This document shows positions 11,744 to 22,862 of a stretch of DNA of 64,000 bases, one piece after another. Location of the stretch: assembly GCA_031835245.1 (NCBI GenBank), contig JAVKOQ010000088.1, positions 1 through 64,000 on the forward strand. Reading direction: 5' to 3'. Origin of the DNA: Balamuthia mandrillaris. Taxonomy: Eukaryota > Discosea > Longamoebia > Balamuthiidae. The position numbers and the translations under genes were made by a program. A model generated the notes under the pieces. The model saw only the letters and a list, made by a program, of their open reading frames with translations, did not search any database and was not told the DNA's origin. The number at the start of each line of letters is the position of its first letter. The stretch's first letter is position 1.

Positions 11744-13234
11744 TCAAGATTCCTCTTGAGAAGAAACGTCCCCCTCGCCCCTCTCATCTCCGCTCTCATC
11801 CATCATCATCATCCGCCACGCAAACTTCCACACCGAGCTGGAATAGTGATGAGGATGATGCGCATTCGCCTCCTCCTCCGCCTCGCTTAAGCTCTCCTCC
11901 AACTCGAACTTGGCCATCTTCAGCTCCTGCAGCCGTTCCACGCTGCTTCGTATCGTGTCCTCCACCTCCTTCCTCTCCACATCCTCCAGCATGCTGGTTT
12001 GGCCGAGCTGCTCGCAGACGTCCAGCAGGCTCTGCGCGTTGATTATCTGCGCCTCCTCCCGCTTGATCTGCCCGCTCAGCCGCCGAAGGTAACGCTCCCG
12101 AAGTGCCTTTTCTTGTTCCTGCATCTGAGCGGTCAACCTCTCAGCAAACACCGTAAACTGCTGCGTGAAGAGGAAGCGCCGCATGAAGGCATAGTACTGC
12201 GCCGGCGGAAAGAGCTCCAGGAGGCTTTCTAGATTCTCCTTGCTGGCAAAGTCAAAGACGTAAGAAGAGGAGGAAGAGGAGGATGGAGACAGAGGAGTGG
12301 AAGCGGTGAAGAAAGAGCAAGACGGGGAAGAAGTGGTGATGATACACTCGATGAGAAAGTTTTGGTAGTGAGCAATTTCGCCGAGCATGGCTCGGACAAG
12401 CTCCAACTCTTCCTCTTTCGTCTTGTGCGGGTGCAGCAACACGTTTGCTCGTATCTGATTGGGAGTGAGGGTGTTTTCGTGGTTATGGTTGTCGTTGTTG
12501 TTTGCATGATTATTGCTATTGGAGGGGTTATTGTTATTGTGGTGATTGGAGAGAGTGTCACGACGAGCGGGCAACGTGGTGGAGGAGGAAGCAACGTTTT
12601 TGTTGTGTCTGCTGCTTGATTGGTCCCATGTCTCCGCTCTGCCCGTTCGATGACGGATGGATGGAGAAGAGGAAGGTGGAGGAGATGTGGAGAGAGGAGA
12701 TGAGGAAGAAGGAGAAGCAGACGAAGGAGAAGGAGAGGAAGAAGTAGGAGCACCGTTGCCCTGAGGAGCAGCGGAAGCAGAAGATAGAGTAAACCGTCTG
12801 AGCGGTTGTTGTGTTTGTTGCTGGATGCTGTTTGATCGCTTGCGAAGGAGGAGAGACGAGGATAAAGAGGGAGATGAAGACAAGATGCCCTTGCGATACT
12901 GCCTCTGCAGCTGCTTGATGGCGTCCACACTCTGCCGCTCATCCTCCGAAAATTCGTTGTTCCTATGCCTATTTACAATGCGAACGTAAAGTTCTTCCAT
13001 GGCAGCATCCTTTGTCCACATTGGGGCAATTCCCTCTGCGGCCGTTCCTGAGGTGGAAGGAAAGGAAGGAGAAGATGGAGTAGTATGAGCAGAGAAAATA
13101 GCGGCTGAGCTGCCACGACGTAACACTGGCGAGGAAGGGGGAGAATTCAGTGCAAGGGCTGAAGAGGAGGTGGAAGAAGAAAGCTTAGAGTGGGTGCGCC
13201 GGAGCCGTTCAGACTTGTTGCTTCGTTTGCCCAT
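11744..13234 (-). CDS. Ser-rich protein with C-terminal coiled coil, unknown function
   Basis: Uninterrupted frame of 496 residues from an ATG at 13234. The N-terminal half is low-complexity Ser/Pro/Asn/His. Between residues about 85 and 120 there is a charged helix-like segment (RIVNRHRNNEFSEDERQSV). From about residue 330 the sequence turns into a well-ordered alpha-helical region, with a long heptad-rich coiled coil (ERLTAQMQEQEKALRERY onward to about 455) and then an acidic tail. I do not recognise the family; a scaffold or cytoskeletal adaptor is possible. The ordered C-terminal half, unlike the repeats around it, is what makes this a convincing gene. It ends about 400 bp from the Lon start and begins 124 bp from the DENN gene stop. 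Confidence 0.65.
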   Translation of the reverse strand: MGKRSNKSERLRRTHSKLSSSTSSSALALNSPPSSPVLRRGSSAAIFSAHTTPSSPSFPSTSGTAAEGIAPMWTKDAAMEELYVRIVNRHRNNEFSEDERQSVDAIKQLQRQYRKGILSSSPSLSSSLLLRKRSNSIQQQTQQPLRRFTLSSASAAPQGNGAPTSSSPSPSSASPSSSSPLSTSPPPSSSPSIRHRTGRAETWDQSSSRHNKNVASSSTTLPARRDTLSNHHNNNNPSNSNNHANNNDNHNHENTLTPNQIRANVLLHPHKTKEEELELVRAMLGEIAHYQNFLIECIITTSSPSCSFFTASTPLSPSSSSSSSYVFDFASKENLESLLELFPPAQYYAFMRRFLFTQQFTVFAERLTAQMQEQEKALRERYLRRLSGQIKREEAQIINAQSLLDVCEQLGQTSMLEDVERKEVEDTIRSSVERLQELKMAKFELEESLSEAEEEANAHHPHHYSSSVWKFAWRMMMMDESGDERGEGDVSSQEES

Positions 13235-13358
13235 AGGGTAGAGCAGCCGGTGAAGTGGCCGGAGCTTTTTGATTGTGTGAAAGTTAAAGAAAAGACTGCC
13301 AAGATATAGAGAAGATTAGCAGACCAATAAGCAAAAAGAACTAAAGAAAAAAACTGTT

Positions 13359-16300
13359 TTAAAAAGGATATAATTCATCTTCCATGGGCAGAGGAGGAAG
13401 TTCTATCCGAGGATAAATGGTGCCTTGCTCCTCCAGATCAACTATTAAACACTCCCCATCAATGGCTTGCGCCGCCTCGTCAGAGAGGCTTGTAACTCCA
13501 ATTACAAACGGTACTGGAACAAATTATTAGCGTTTCATATCAGAGTTGGGAGCCAGAGAAGAGAAGCGAAGGAGCAGAGAGAAAAGAGAAAGTGGTCGAA
13601 CCTGGTGATTGTACACACTCCTCCAAGCTCTCAGGCAACACTGGAATGAACGGCCCCTGCCACACAAATGGTCGAAGAAGTGGAAGAAAAGAAAGGCTGC
13701 AACAACGCGAACAATCAGCAAAAGAAAAAAGAACAACAAAAGGGGAACGTACACAACGCAGGAGAGCACGCCGAGGTTTTTACAAATAACGATGATCTTA
13801 AACTCCATCATAAGCGCTCGTATCACAGCAATAATATCGGGAAGTGAGAGAAGCCGGAACGTGGCAGCTAAGCACCAGTCTGCAATCAACTCTTCCTCCT
13901 TTCCTTCCTAATGTTTGCATACAGCAACAATGATACCATGGTAAGCAAGACAAATGGCGAAAACAGGAAAGAAAAAGGTTACCGGACAAGTGAACTGAAG
14001 GTGCCGCAGCTCACCCGGAAGTGTAAACGTCCATTCTTTCCACGATACAGCCGTACTATAATATGCTTTTAACAGCTTTGCGCTTTGGGTTTCCTTTGAA
14101 TGCTTGGTGCTGCTATCCCTGGTTGATCCTATACGACTCCCTTCCCTGCTTTGCGGAGAACTTGAGAGCGAAGCTTCGTTGCTGCTGCTAATGCTGCTGT
14201 TGCGACTACTATTGTCAGTATTGCTGCCGCTCATTTTTGCTCTCTTCTCTTCGGCTAATTGCATGAGTGCTTCTGCACATAGGATGCCTTCTCCCCAAGT
14301 ATCCTCTTCCGGTTCAACTCCCCCCGCCTTATTTGTGTGTGCTTCTTTTCTTTTGTTGTCCTTTCTATCATCTCTGGGAGAGGCCACCAAACGAGGATCC
14401 TTTTGCTCCTCTTCTTCCTTCACTGTTTTTGTCGTTCTTGTTGTGTTGGCTGTTGGTGTTCCCTCTTCATCGTCATCATTTTCGCTGGTTCGACTGCTGT
14501 CGCTGCTCTCCCAGTCTGAAAGAGAGCTTTCATCCTCCGTGTCCATCGCTACCAACCTCTCATCCTCGCTGTCTAGATTAAACGTGGACTCAGTTTCGCT
14601 GTAATCCGAGTGAGAACTTTGTTGCTCTGCCAAGTCTTGAATTGTGTTGTTGTTGTTGTTGGATAAAGAGGTAGAGAGATCAAGTTTGGCGGTTTGTTGC
14701 TGTTTGCGAGATTTCCGTTGCTGTTCTTTAAGGGCTTCTTTCTTCTTGAGCTCTTTCTTCTTTCGTTTTTTAAGATCTTCTTTCCGTTTGTCCACTCGCT
14801 CTTTCAACTTTGTTGTCGATAAAGTGCTCTCTGAGTTAGATTTCTTTTTCTCGTTCTTCTCTCTCTTCTTTTTCTTCTCCTTATGCTGTTTGGTTTTTGA
14901 TTTGTTTCTGTGCTCTTCTGATTCGGCTTCTTTTGTGCTCTTATTATTGTTGTTTTCTTGCCGTTCTTTCTTTGCCTTTTCATCTTTATCTCTTGCAACA
15001 ACATTCGAAGCAGCCCCTTTACGATTATCTTCTGTTCGTTCCGTTTGTTCAGGTTTTCGAGAAGTTGCATTTGTCTTTGGTTGCTTGGAATCCTCTTCTT
15101 TGTTGCTGTTCTTTTGCCGAGATACAGAAGAGGCTGCAACGGTTTGAGTTGTTTCGCTCAAGATCGAGGATTTATCATCCTTTAACGCGTGAGAAGTTTG
15201 AGGTGCCTTTGTTATAGCAGTAGTTCTAATCGTTGAACCGTTGTTCTTTTTTTGAAGCTCATATTCTGTGTATGTTGTTGCTGCACCCATTCTTTCATGT
15301 TTCTTTGTTTCGAAGAGCTCCTCTTCTTCGGTTTCATCGTCTCTTGCTTTCTGTTCTAGTAGCACAACTTCCTCACTATGTTTAGGCACCCGCGCAACTT
15401 TACTTTTGCTAAGTCCTCGTTTCAAAGTGGAAAACCATCCTTCCTTTCCTTTCTTTGAAGAAGCAACTTCTGTGTTAACTTTCGGCCGATTGTTCTCTCT
15501 AGGATTCCGAATGATTTCTTTCTTGGCGATGGAGATTTCAGAAGAAGAAACTGAGGGCGAGTTTACACTGGTCTTGTTTGAAGCAGGCAACGCAGACAGA
15601 GAAGAAGAAGCAGAAGCAGAAGTAGATGAAGAAGAAGACGAAGAAGCAGAAGCAGAAGGGGCAGGGGCAGGGGCAGGGGTTGCAGACACAATGGCAATCC
15701 GTTTCTTTGTTTTGGTGTCGTTATTGTGGGCATTTTGAGAGGGTTCAGTTGATGATGTGGATGGAAATGAGGGTGTTGGGGCTTCGGATTGTTTCATCAC
15801 TTCTAAAACACGGCTTTCCAATGAGTGAAGCCTCTCCGTGGCTATAAACACGAGGCGAAAAACATCAGAGTTTATGAGAGGAGAAAAGAATACGTGAGAT
15901 AGAGACCAACAAACTACATAAAAACAACAGAACTAAGAAGAACAAGGCGATAAAATAGATCAACGTACCCAAAATACTGTACAAGACCTGAAAATGGAGC
16001 TTGAAGAAGGGAAAGCGAGATAGGAAGCAATAGCAACGAGGAGCCACCACATTGTAGTTCTCTTCTTTCAAAGTGCAGGTATAAAATGGCTTTGAAGCAA
16101 AACTTGGTTTATCCTTTTGTATCGTATAAGTACCAAGAACTGCAAGCAAGCAAACGGAGTGGAGACGAGGAGATCAAGAAGTACCGAGAGAAGCTCGAAT
16201 TGGTACACGCAAAACCCGTAGAGCAGGAGGTTGGTGCCGGTCATCACGAAAACGAATGAGTGATTGCTGTCTTCCAATGTCTCGAGGCTCCCGTAAAGAA

Positions 16301-16712
16301 CCTCGTTCAGCGTTGTGTCCCGCTCTCTTGCTGGTATCAACCTCGGCTTCACTCCATTCGGAAAACAAAACGAGCCCACCTTTGTTATAGAAACGAGGAC
16401 GACACGAGATGAACGCGAGAAGAGAGAGGAAAGAGTGAGGGAAGAGATAAGAACAGAGAAGCAGAGAAGAGAACGAGAGTAACGAGGAGAAGAGAGAGGA
16501 GAGACAGAGAGACAGAGAAGCAGTGGTGGCATGCAAACCAAGTCGTAGGGCATGGGCGAGTCGGGATAGGTGTAGAGCACAGCGCCGGTGCGTTCCGGGT
16601 CCTCCTTAAAAGTGCAGGTCGCCTCGTCTATCTGCAGCGGAGCGTCCGGAGGGTACCCCACCACCAAAAAGTGATCAAAGAGGGTGCCCTCCCTCGCCGC
16701 TCTTGTGGCCAT
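13359..16712 (-). CDS. DENN-domain protein with a large internal disordered insert
   Basis: Seven exons (16539-16712, 16185-16379, 15969-16113, 13983-15841, 13753-13907, 13602-13696, 13359-13513) give 925 residues. DENN domains are guanine-nucleotide exchange factors for Rab GTPases in membrane traffic. The upstream DENN part starts FDHFLVVGYPPDA and includes FCFPNGVKPRLIP and LLLYGFCVYQF. The central part begins APRCYCFLSRFPFF. After VLYSIL comes about 550 residues of Ser/Lys/Glu-rich disorder coded in one 1.86-kb exon. The core then resumes with LIADWCLAATFRLLSLPDII and ends WQGPFIPVLPESLEE and VPFVIGVTSL. The whole domain is thus split by the insert. The acceptor for exon 3 (acaaaag before 16113) has a weak pyrimidine tract but is the only one that keeps phase; the ATG at 16712 is the first in frame. 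I see no other domain. Confidence 0.88.
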
Positions 16713-16748
16713 GCCCAGACTGAAACTCTTTCGTCTTGTTGAGCCACC

Positions 16749-16780
<32 letters not shown>

Positions 16781-18257
16781 GAAATAATAATAAAAACCCA
16801 GAGATGAGATTTACAGATGAGATGAAACGACGTTTGAAGCAAAACAATTGAGATAAGATGAAGCAGATGAGATGAAACGACGTTTGAAAAGAAGAAAGAA
16901 AAAAAGAAGGGGAAGAAAAAACCTTTCTCTCGGGGTGTGAGCATGTTGGGCCAAATCGCTGCATGATTGGCTCTAAAGTGGAGATCATGTTGAGGACGAC
17001 GAAGCAAAGGTGTGAGACAAAGAATTCTTGGGAAACGAAAAAAAAAAAACGAAGAGGAAGGAGGGGGAAGGAAAATACGGAAGGACCTTCATCACGCTTC
17101 ATCGGCGACACAAAACACAAACTCCAACTTTGAACAAAAAAAAAAGAGCTTTCTTCTGGAACACCTAGGCTAGGCTTGGCAAGAGCAACCCTACCGCTGG
17201 TTGTTTTTCTGTGTTGGTTAAGGTTGGTCGTTTGTTTTCAGGTTTGGGACCCAAACCGAAAAAAAAAAAAAACAAAACAAAACAAAACAAAACAGAGGCT
17301 CCTCAGAGTCACCTTCACCTTCACCCACCTTTACTTTGGCTTCCTTCCTTCCTTCCTTCCTTCCTTCTCTTTTTCCCCTCAAGGCGAACGAGAGAGGCCA
17401 AACAATTGTTTGTATTTTTTTTTTAAGGTTTCCTTTCTCTTTTGGAATGGAATGGAACGGAACGGAAGCCATGGACAGGAGTCAACATGAAGAAGAGAGG
17501 AGGAGGAGGAGCTCAAACCACAAAAAAAAAAACACCCGTTAGACCGTTTAGATCTTCTCCTTTGTTCTTGCAGGAATACACTTTTGCTTGTAAATAAATA
17601 ATTGCCTCACGTTGCACACCGTTCTTTTTCTTCCAGAGGGAGAAAGGCCACTTCTGCCAGCCCGCCCGCCCTCCACTTCCGCTGCTCTAATTTTTTTAAA
17701 ATCCAGGGTAACCAACAAACAAAGAAAAAAAAAAACGAGGGCACCGCCTTCTTCCTTCACGCAACACGAGCCGCCTTCTTGCTTCCCTCCCTCCTTGGGT
17801 TACGCCGCCGACGCTCGAGCGCCTCTGCCTCTCTCTGCTCTTTCTCTCTCTGCTCTCTCTCTCTCTCTCTCTCCTCTCTATTCTCTTGTCGCTCTCTCCT
17901 CTCTCCTGTCTTCGCTCTCGTCTCTGTCCGCAAAATTACGATCTAGATTGTTATGATCAAATGATGTCATAAGATCAAGTGTCCTTTCAAACTCCGAAAT
18001 AATTGGGCCAATCAGCAATCAGTTTTTTCTTTAGCCATCGCCAATGAACTTTGTCCAGCAGAAAGGCGCCTGTTGGGGCAGCTGTTTCCGAGGTGGCGGC
18101 AAATGGACACAATATCTCCGCAACCAAACGAACCGTTTTGGTAAAAAACAGTTAAACTTTGCAAGAGAATTAAAAAAATAGGGAGGTGAGAGAGAGTTGG
18201 AACGCTTCCAGCGGGTGAAAGAAAGAGAAAGGCAATAAAGGAAGAAAATAAAAGAGG
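16713..18257. other. 1.5-kb gene-poor region
   Basis: Holds a 30-bp poly-A run (about 16750-16779), two copies of a 24-bp sequence near 16814 and 16864, a TTCC repeat near 17340-17368, poly-A/T runs and a CT-rich stretch at 17820-17920. Open frames here are low-complexity and have no recognisable domains. It lies between divergent genes and should hold their promoters. The CT-rich tract could belong to a leader intron of the plus-strand gene, but no exon was found to support this. Confidence 0.4.
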
Positions 18258-19470
18258 ATGAGCGTTGCGCGAGTGTTTGTTGTTGCCTTGCTTTCGTTGG
18301 TAGCTACCAGCTTGGCCCTCGAGTCCATCTGGTATGACCCCTCTCAGGGTCTCTCGGAGGCTCAGCTGGCTGCGGGTTACAGCGTGGTTGGACCCAACCT
18401 TGTTTTGAACAAGAACGGCAAGCTCGTTCTCACCCAGGGACAAAGTGCCGGTACGTTTTTTTGCGTCGTTATACAGCAAAAGATATTTTGTTTTTCTCCC
18501 TCTCTTCTACCCAGCTCAGAAACGAAAGATTAGTGAGTTGCTGGAAGTAGACAGAAGATTGAAACGAAGAACGTTAAGAAGGCAACCAGAGGGAATGAAG
18601 AAGCTGTAGCGTGAAAAGAAAGAACAGTGCATCAACTAATCCGACTTCTTTTTCTTCTCCTTTTGTTTTCTTTCGTTCAACCCCACAACTTTGTTCTCCT
18701 CCCTCCTCTTCTTTCCTTTCCTCTTTTATACACAGGTGGCGACTTTGCCATCATCCAATCCGTCACAGGCACTATCTACGGAGAGCCCCTCTGCGTGACC
18801 GTCATCGATCAGGGTGCTGCTGGCTCCGGCTCCATCTCCGGCGTGACCATCAAGAACGTGCAGCGCGACACCCAACTCATCTTCCCCGAGCTGGACGAGG
18901 TCTGCTCCCAGGAGGGCGTCTTCTTTGGCTGCATCAACACGGCCTCCACTCCTGTTGCCGAGCTGCCCCCTGCTGGCGCCATTGCCGGTGACTTCGGTGA
19001 TGAGTTGCAGGTTTCCTATAACTCGTCTAACCCTGGTGCTCCTGACGTTGAGCCTTACTCTGGTATTGTTTTTGTTTTGTTTGCTCTTCATCCTTTGTCA
19101 ATCTGCTCGTTCGCTCCTCTCTCTCTCCCCTCTCTTCTCTCGTCTCTTTGGGCTCTGTTCCTTACTGTTCTTGACCCTCTTTGGCTTTTCAGTCTGGCTG
19201 AGCTGCGGCGAGACTGAGGAGTTCTCCTTTGAGCTCATCTCCACGCTGATGATCAAGGACTCCATCGCCAGGAACAGGAGAAAGTTGGAGGGATTGAAGA
19301 GGAAGGTGGAGTTTGTGCAGAGCGTGCTCTTTGACAATGACGCCTCCTGCGAGGCCATTGGCGTGTTGGTGGACCTGGCCCCCGCTGCCTTGGAGTCCTT
19401 CAAGTTCCTGGACTGCATTGTGACTCGTCACACTCAGGCCAGGGAGTTTTTGGAGGATATTAGCAGATAA
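18258..19470 (+). CDS. secreted protein, unknown family
   Basis: Three exons (18258-18450, 18736-19062, 19193-19470) give 265 residues. The first 21 residues, MSVARVFVVALLSLVATSLA, form a clear signal peptide. The mature protein has six cysteines after the signal peptide, a Gly/Ser-rich beta-like central part (GSGSISGVTIKNVQRDTQL), one likely glycosylation site (YNSSNPG) and a helical C-terminus (RNRRKLEGLKRKVEFVQSV). There is no membrane anchor, so secretion or delivery to a lysosome-like compartment is likely. Both introns are pyrimidine-rich with gtacgt or gtattg donors and ag acceptors in phase 1. I do not recognise the family. High GC and well-behaved phase make the gene itself secure. 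Confidence 0.8.
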
Positions 19471-19884
19471 AAAAACGATAAAGCAAACAATGAACAACCA
19501 TTGCTTGTTTGAAAATAATACAGGTAGAAAGTAAGTTACAAAAGGCAAGAGAGAAAGTGAGGCAGAGAGGAGGAGAAAGGAGCAAAGAGAAAAACAAACC
19601 CACATTCAAAAAGCTTGCTTGCTGGTCTGTTTGTTTCGTTGAAGAGAGGTATGGTGGGGCTGAGTGGCATGCTATCGTAAGGAGAGTGGTCAGTCCAAGA
19701 ACGCTTGAGGCTTGAAGAGAGAGACTCGAGAGAACAGGCTCGTGGGGAGCAGGCAACCCTGAGCTCGGCTTTCTTCCCTGCCGTTTGCGCTTTTTCTCAT
19801 GTCGACCTTGCCTCGAAAAAAGGAGTTTCCGCTTTCGCTTGTGCCGCTGCTACCGAAAGAGTAGCGAGAGACAACAGGGGGAGC
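19471..19884. other. intergenic region before the GH92 gene
   Basis: Short region between two plus-strand genes. An open frame in phase with the mannosidase runs back to about 19705 but has no ATG before 19885; an upstream exon cannot be excluded. Confidence 0.35.
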
Positions 19885-22797
19885 ATGGACTACACCGAGC
19901 TTGTCACCACGGCCCAAGGCACGGACTCGGAGTACATCTTCTCCAATGGCAACACCCTGCCCCTGGTGGGTCAGCCCTGGGGCATGACCTCGTGGAGCCC
20001 CCAAACCGCCGATGACCGCTGGTTCTTCACCTACCGAGCCGCCCGCCTGCAAGGCATCCGCGCCACGCACCAGCCTAGCCCTTGGATCGGCGACTACGGC
20101 CACTTTCTCGTCATACCCCAACAAGATGCAGAGGATGCGAGCTCGTTGGAAACGGTGAAGCAAAAGCTTGTCGCGGGGGACGAATATGACAAACGGGCGG
20201 CTACCTTTAGACCGTCACTGTTTCGATGCTTTCTGAAAACACAAAAGATCTCTGTGGAAGTCACCGCCACGGAACGTTGTGGCTTTCTTCGATTTACTTT
20301 TCCCCGGCACACGAAGGAGGATCATCAGCAAAGAGTCGTTTTTCAAGGACTTTGTGGCGAGTCGGAAGTGGGGGTAGACTTTGAAAGAAGACGTGTGAGA
20401 GGTTATACGCGTGGCAACAGTGGTGGCGTGCCACCCAACTTTGCGGCGTACTTTGTGGCAGAGTTTGACACTGCCTTTGCTGAGTTTGTGCCTTTTCTGG
20501 CTGGTGATGACAAACAGGAAGGAGGAGAAGGCGAAGGCGACAGGAAGAGTTGGAAAGGAGAGAGGATGAGTGCGTATGTGGCTGGCTTTGAGAGAAATGA
20601 AGAACAACCCGACTTGGTGGTTACTTGTAAAGTTGCCACTTCGTTTATCAGCTATGAACAAGCGCTCACCAATCTTGCTCTCGAGGTTTGGCTTCGTTCT
20701 ATCTTCGTGTTTCACTCTGTTCTCTTCCCTTCTACCTCTTCATTCTCCACTATATCTTTTCCTTCTTTCACCTTCCTTTACTTCTTCGCTAACCTCATAG
20801 AACGCAGATCGGAGATAAGAGTTGGGATGAAATAGAAAGCGAGTCACGAGCACGATGGAACGAACTCTTGGGACGTGTGACGGTAGTTCCTTTCCAATCA
20901 AAAGAAGGTGAACCGCCATTACCGCTCCCCTCAAAAGCGGAAAAACGAAGGCCACCACCCAAAGATGCTCCTTCCTCTTCCATATCCTCATCTCCAGAAG
21001 AACAAGAAGATAAACAACAAATAGATCGAGGCTTGTATCAACAACGCACGTTCTACTGTGCTCTCTACCGCGCTCTCCTTTTCCCACGCATGTGGTACGA
21101 ATACGAATCTTCCTCTCAACAAACAGAAGAGAGAGAAATCGGAACAACAAAGCCAAGTAGCACGGCGAGAAAACCCATTCACTACAGTCCCTACAACGGC
21201 AAAGTAGAAGAAGGCGTCCTCTACACCGACAACGGCTTTTGGGACACTTATCGCACTGTCTATCCTCTGCTCTCCATTCTGGCTCCCTCTCGCTTGGCCG
21301 AGATGCTGCAGGGATGGACGCGAGCAGCCCTAGAAGGCGACGGATGGTTTCCCAAATGGGCCAGCCCGGGTTTTCGCGATTGCATGATTGGCACTCACAT
21401 CGACGTAGTCATGGCTGATGCTCTGGTCAAAGGTGTCTTTCCCCAAAATGATGTTGACAGTGAAGATGATGGCGATGGAACGAGATCTAAGTTGTTGGAA
21501 GTTGCGTGGAATGCTCTTCTAAAGGACGCTACGGAAGAAGGAGACATTCGTGGTCGATGGGGCAGAAAAGGGGTTGGCAATTATCTCAAACAAGGATGGG
21601 TGGCTTGTGATGACGTAGAGGCAGCCGCGTGCAGAACGATGGACTTTGCTCTGGATGATTTTGCGGTGGCACAAGCGGGGAAGATATTGGGCAAGCCCGA
21701 GGAGGATCGTCGCTTACTCCTTCGGAGATCGCTAAACTACAAGAACACGTTTGACCTTAATGGGGTAGCCATGATGAGGGGGCGTAAGAAGGATGGCTCG
21801 TGGGAGCCGTTTGACCAATTTAGGTGGGGAGGGCCTTATGTAGAAGGATCAGCTTGGCAACATAGTTGGGGTGTTCCTCACGATCCGCAGGTTCGTGCTT
21901 GCTCATGCTTTCTGCCTCCGTCTTCCTTCTTTCATCGTCTGTCTGTTTTACTTATTCATTCTAATATGATTGATGTTAAAATTATAAAGGGCTTGATAGA
22001 GCTGCATGGAGGGAGAGAAGCGTTTTGTGCCAAGTTGGACCAAATGATGAGCATGCAACCTACTTTCACCGTCGGCACTTATGGTTTCGAGATCCACGAA
22101 ATGACCGAGATGGCCGCGGTGGACTTTGGTCAGTACGCTCACTCCAACCAACCGGTCCATCACGTTCTCTACCTGTATACGTGCGCAGGCCAACCATGGA
22201 AAACTCAGTACTGGGTCCGGCGGATCATGGACGAACTTTATGCTCCTACTCCGGATGGGTTGCCTGTAATGACCAATTCCTCTCCGCTCTTTTTCTTCTT
22301 TTGCTTCCTTCCTCGCTTTGTTATTCCTTTTCTTTCTTGTCGTTTCTTTCTTTCTTGTCGTTTCTTTCTTTCTTTTTTAACCTGGTTTACCTTTCTCGTT
22401 TTATTAAAAGGGCGATGAGGACAACGGAGAGATGTCAGCTTGGTTCTTGCTCAACGCGATGGGCTTTTATCCTCTATGTCCGTCCCACCCAACCTACGTT
22501 TTGGGCAGCCCTCTCTTCTCCGAGATGACAATCCATCTCGAAAACGGTAAACAGCTTCATATCATCGCCCACGACAATCATCCTCAAAACGTTTACGTGA
22601 AGCATGTAAGTTGGAACGGACAACGGTTGCCAGGGAGAAGAACGTGGATAACGCACCAAAGTTTGATGGAAGGAGGTCAACTCGAGTTTGAGATGACAAT
22701 CGAAGCGCCTTCTTCTTCTGAAGCAATCGAATGGACAGAGGAAGATCTGCCTTTCTCTGTGAGCAAAGATTTGCGTGATGAACTTACTGTGACTTGA
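19885..22797 (+). CDS. GH92-family alpha-mannosidase
   Basis: Four exons (19885-20685, 20808-21890, 21990-22265, 22411-22797) give 848 residues. GH92 enzymes are calcium-dependent exo-acting alpha-mannosidases that remove mannose from N-glycans. The N-terminal beta-sandwich holds GDYGHFLVIPQ; the catalytic barrel holds YTDNGFWDTYRTVYPLLSIL, WASPGFRDCMIGTHIDVV, FDQFRWGGPYVEGSAWQHSW and GDEDNGEMSAWFLLNAMGF, all family hallmarks. The length is normal. The first ATG gives no signal peptide, unlike most GH92 enzymes; an open in-frame stretch upstream (from about 19705, including a hydrophobic-looking AFFPAVCAF) might belong to an unseen first exon. It is convergent with the 2OG oxygenase, 65 bp between stops. 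Confidence 0.93.
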
Positions 22798-22862
22798 ATG
22801 TATTTTTGCTTTTCTTTTGCTTGTTTTGTTTGTGGCTTGTTTACAGTCATCATTCAAGCGTT

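Noticed and set aside
14104-15738. Leu/Ser/Phe-rich plus-strand frames
   Set aside because: Antisense of the Ser/Lys/Glu-rich DENN insert; the sense strand has the conserved DENN flanks in phase.
17176-17956. Plus-strand frames that look like short signal peptides or Ser-rich proteins
   Set aside because: Composition follows TTCC and CT tracts; no splice structure or domain supports them.
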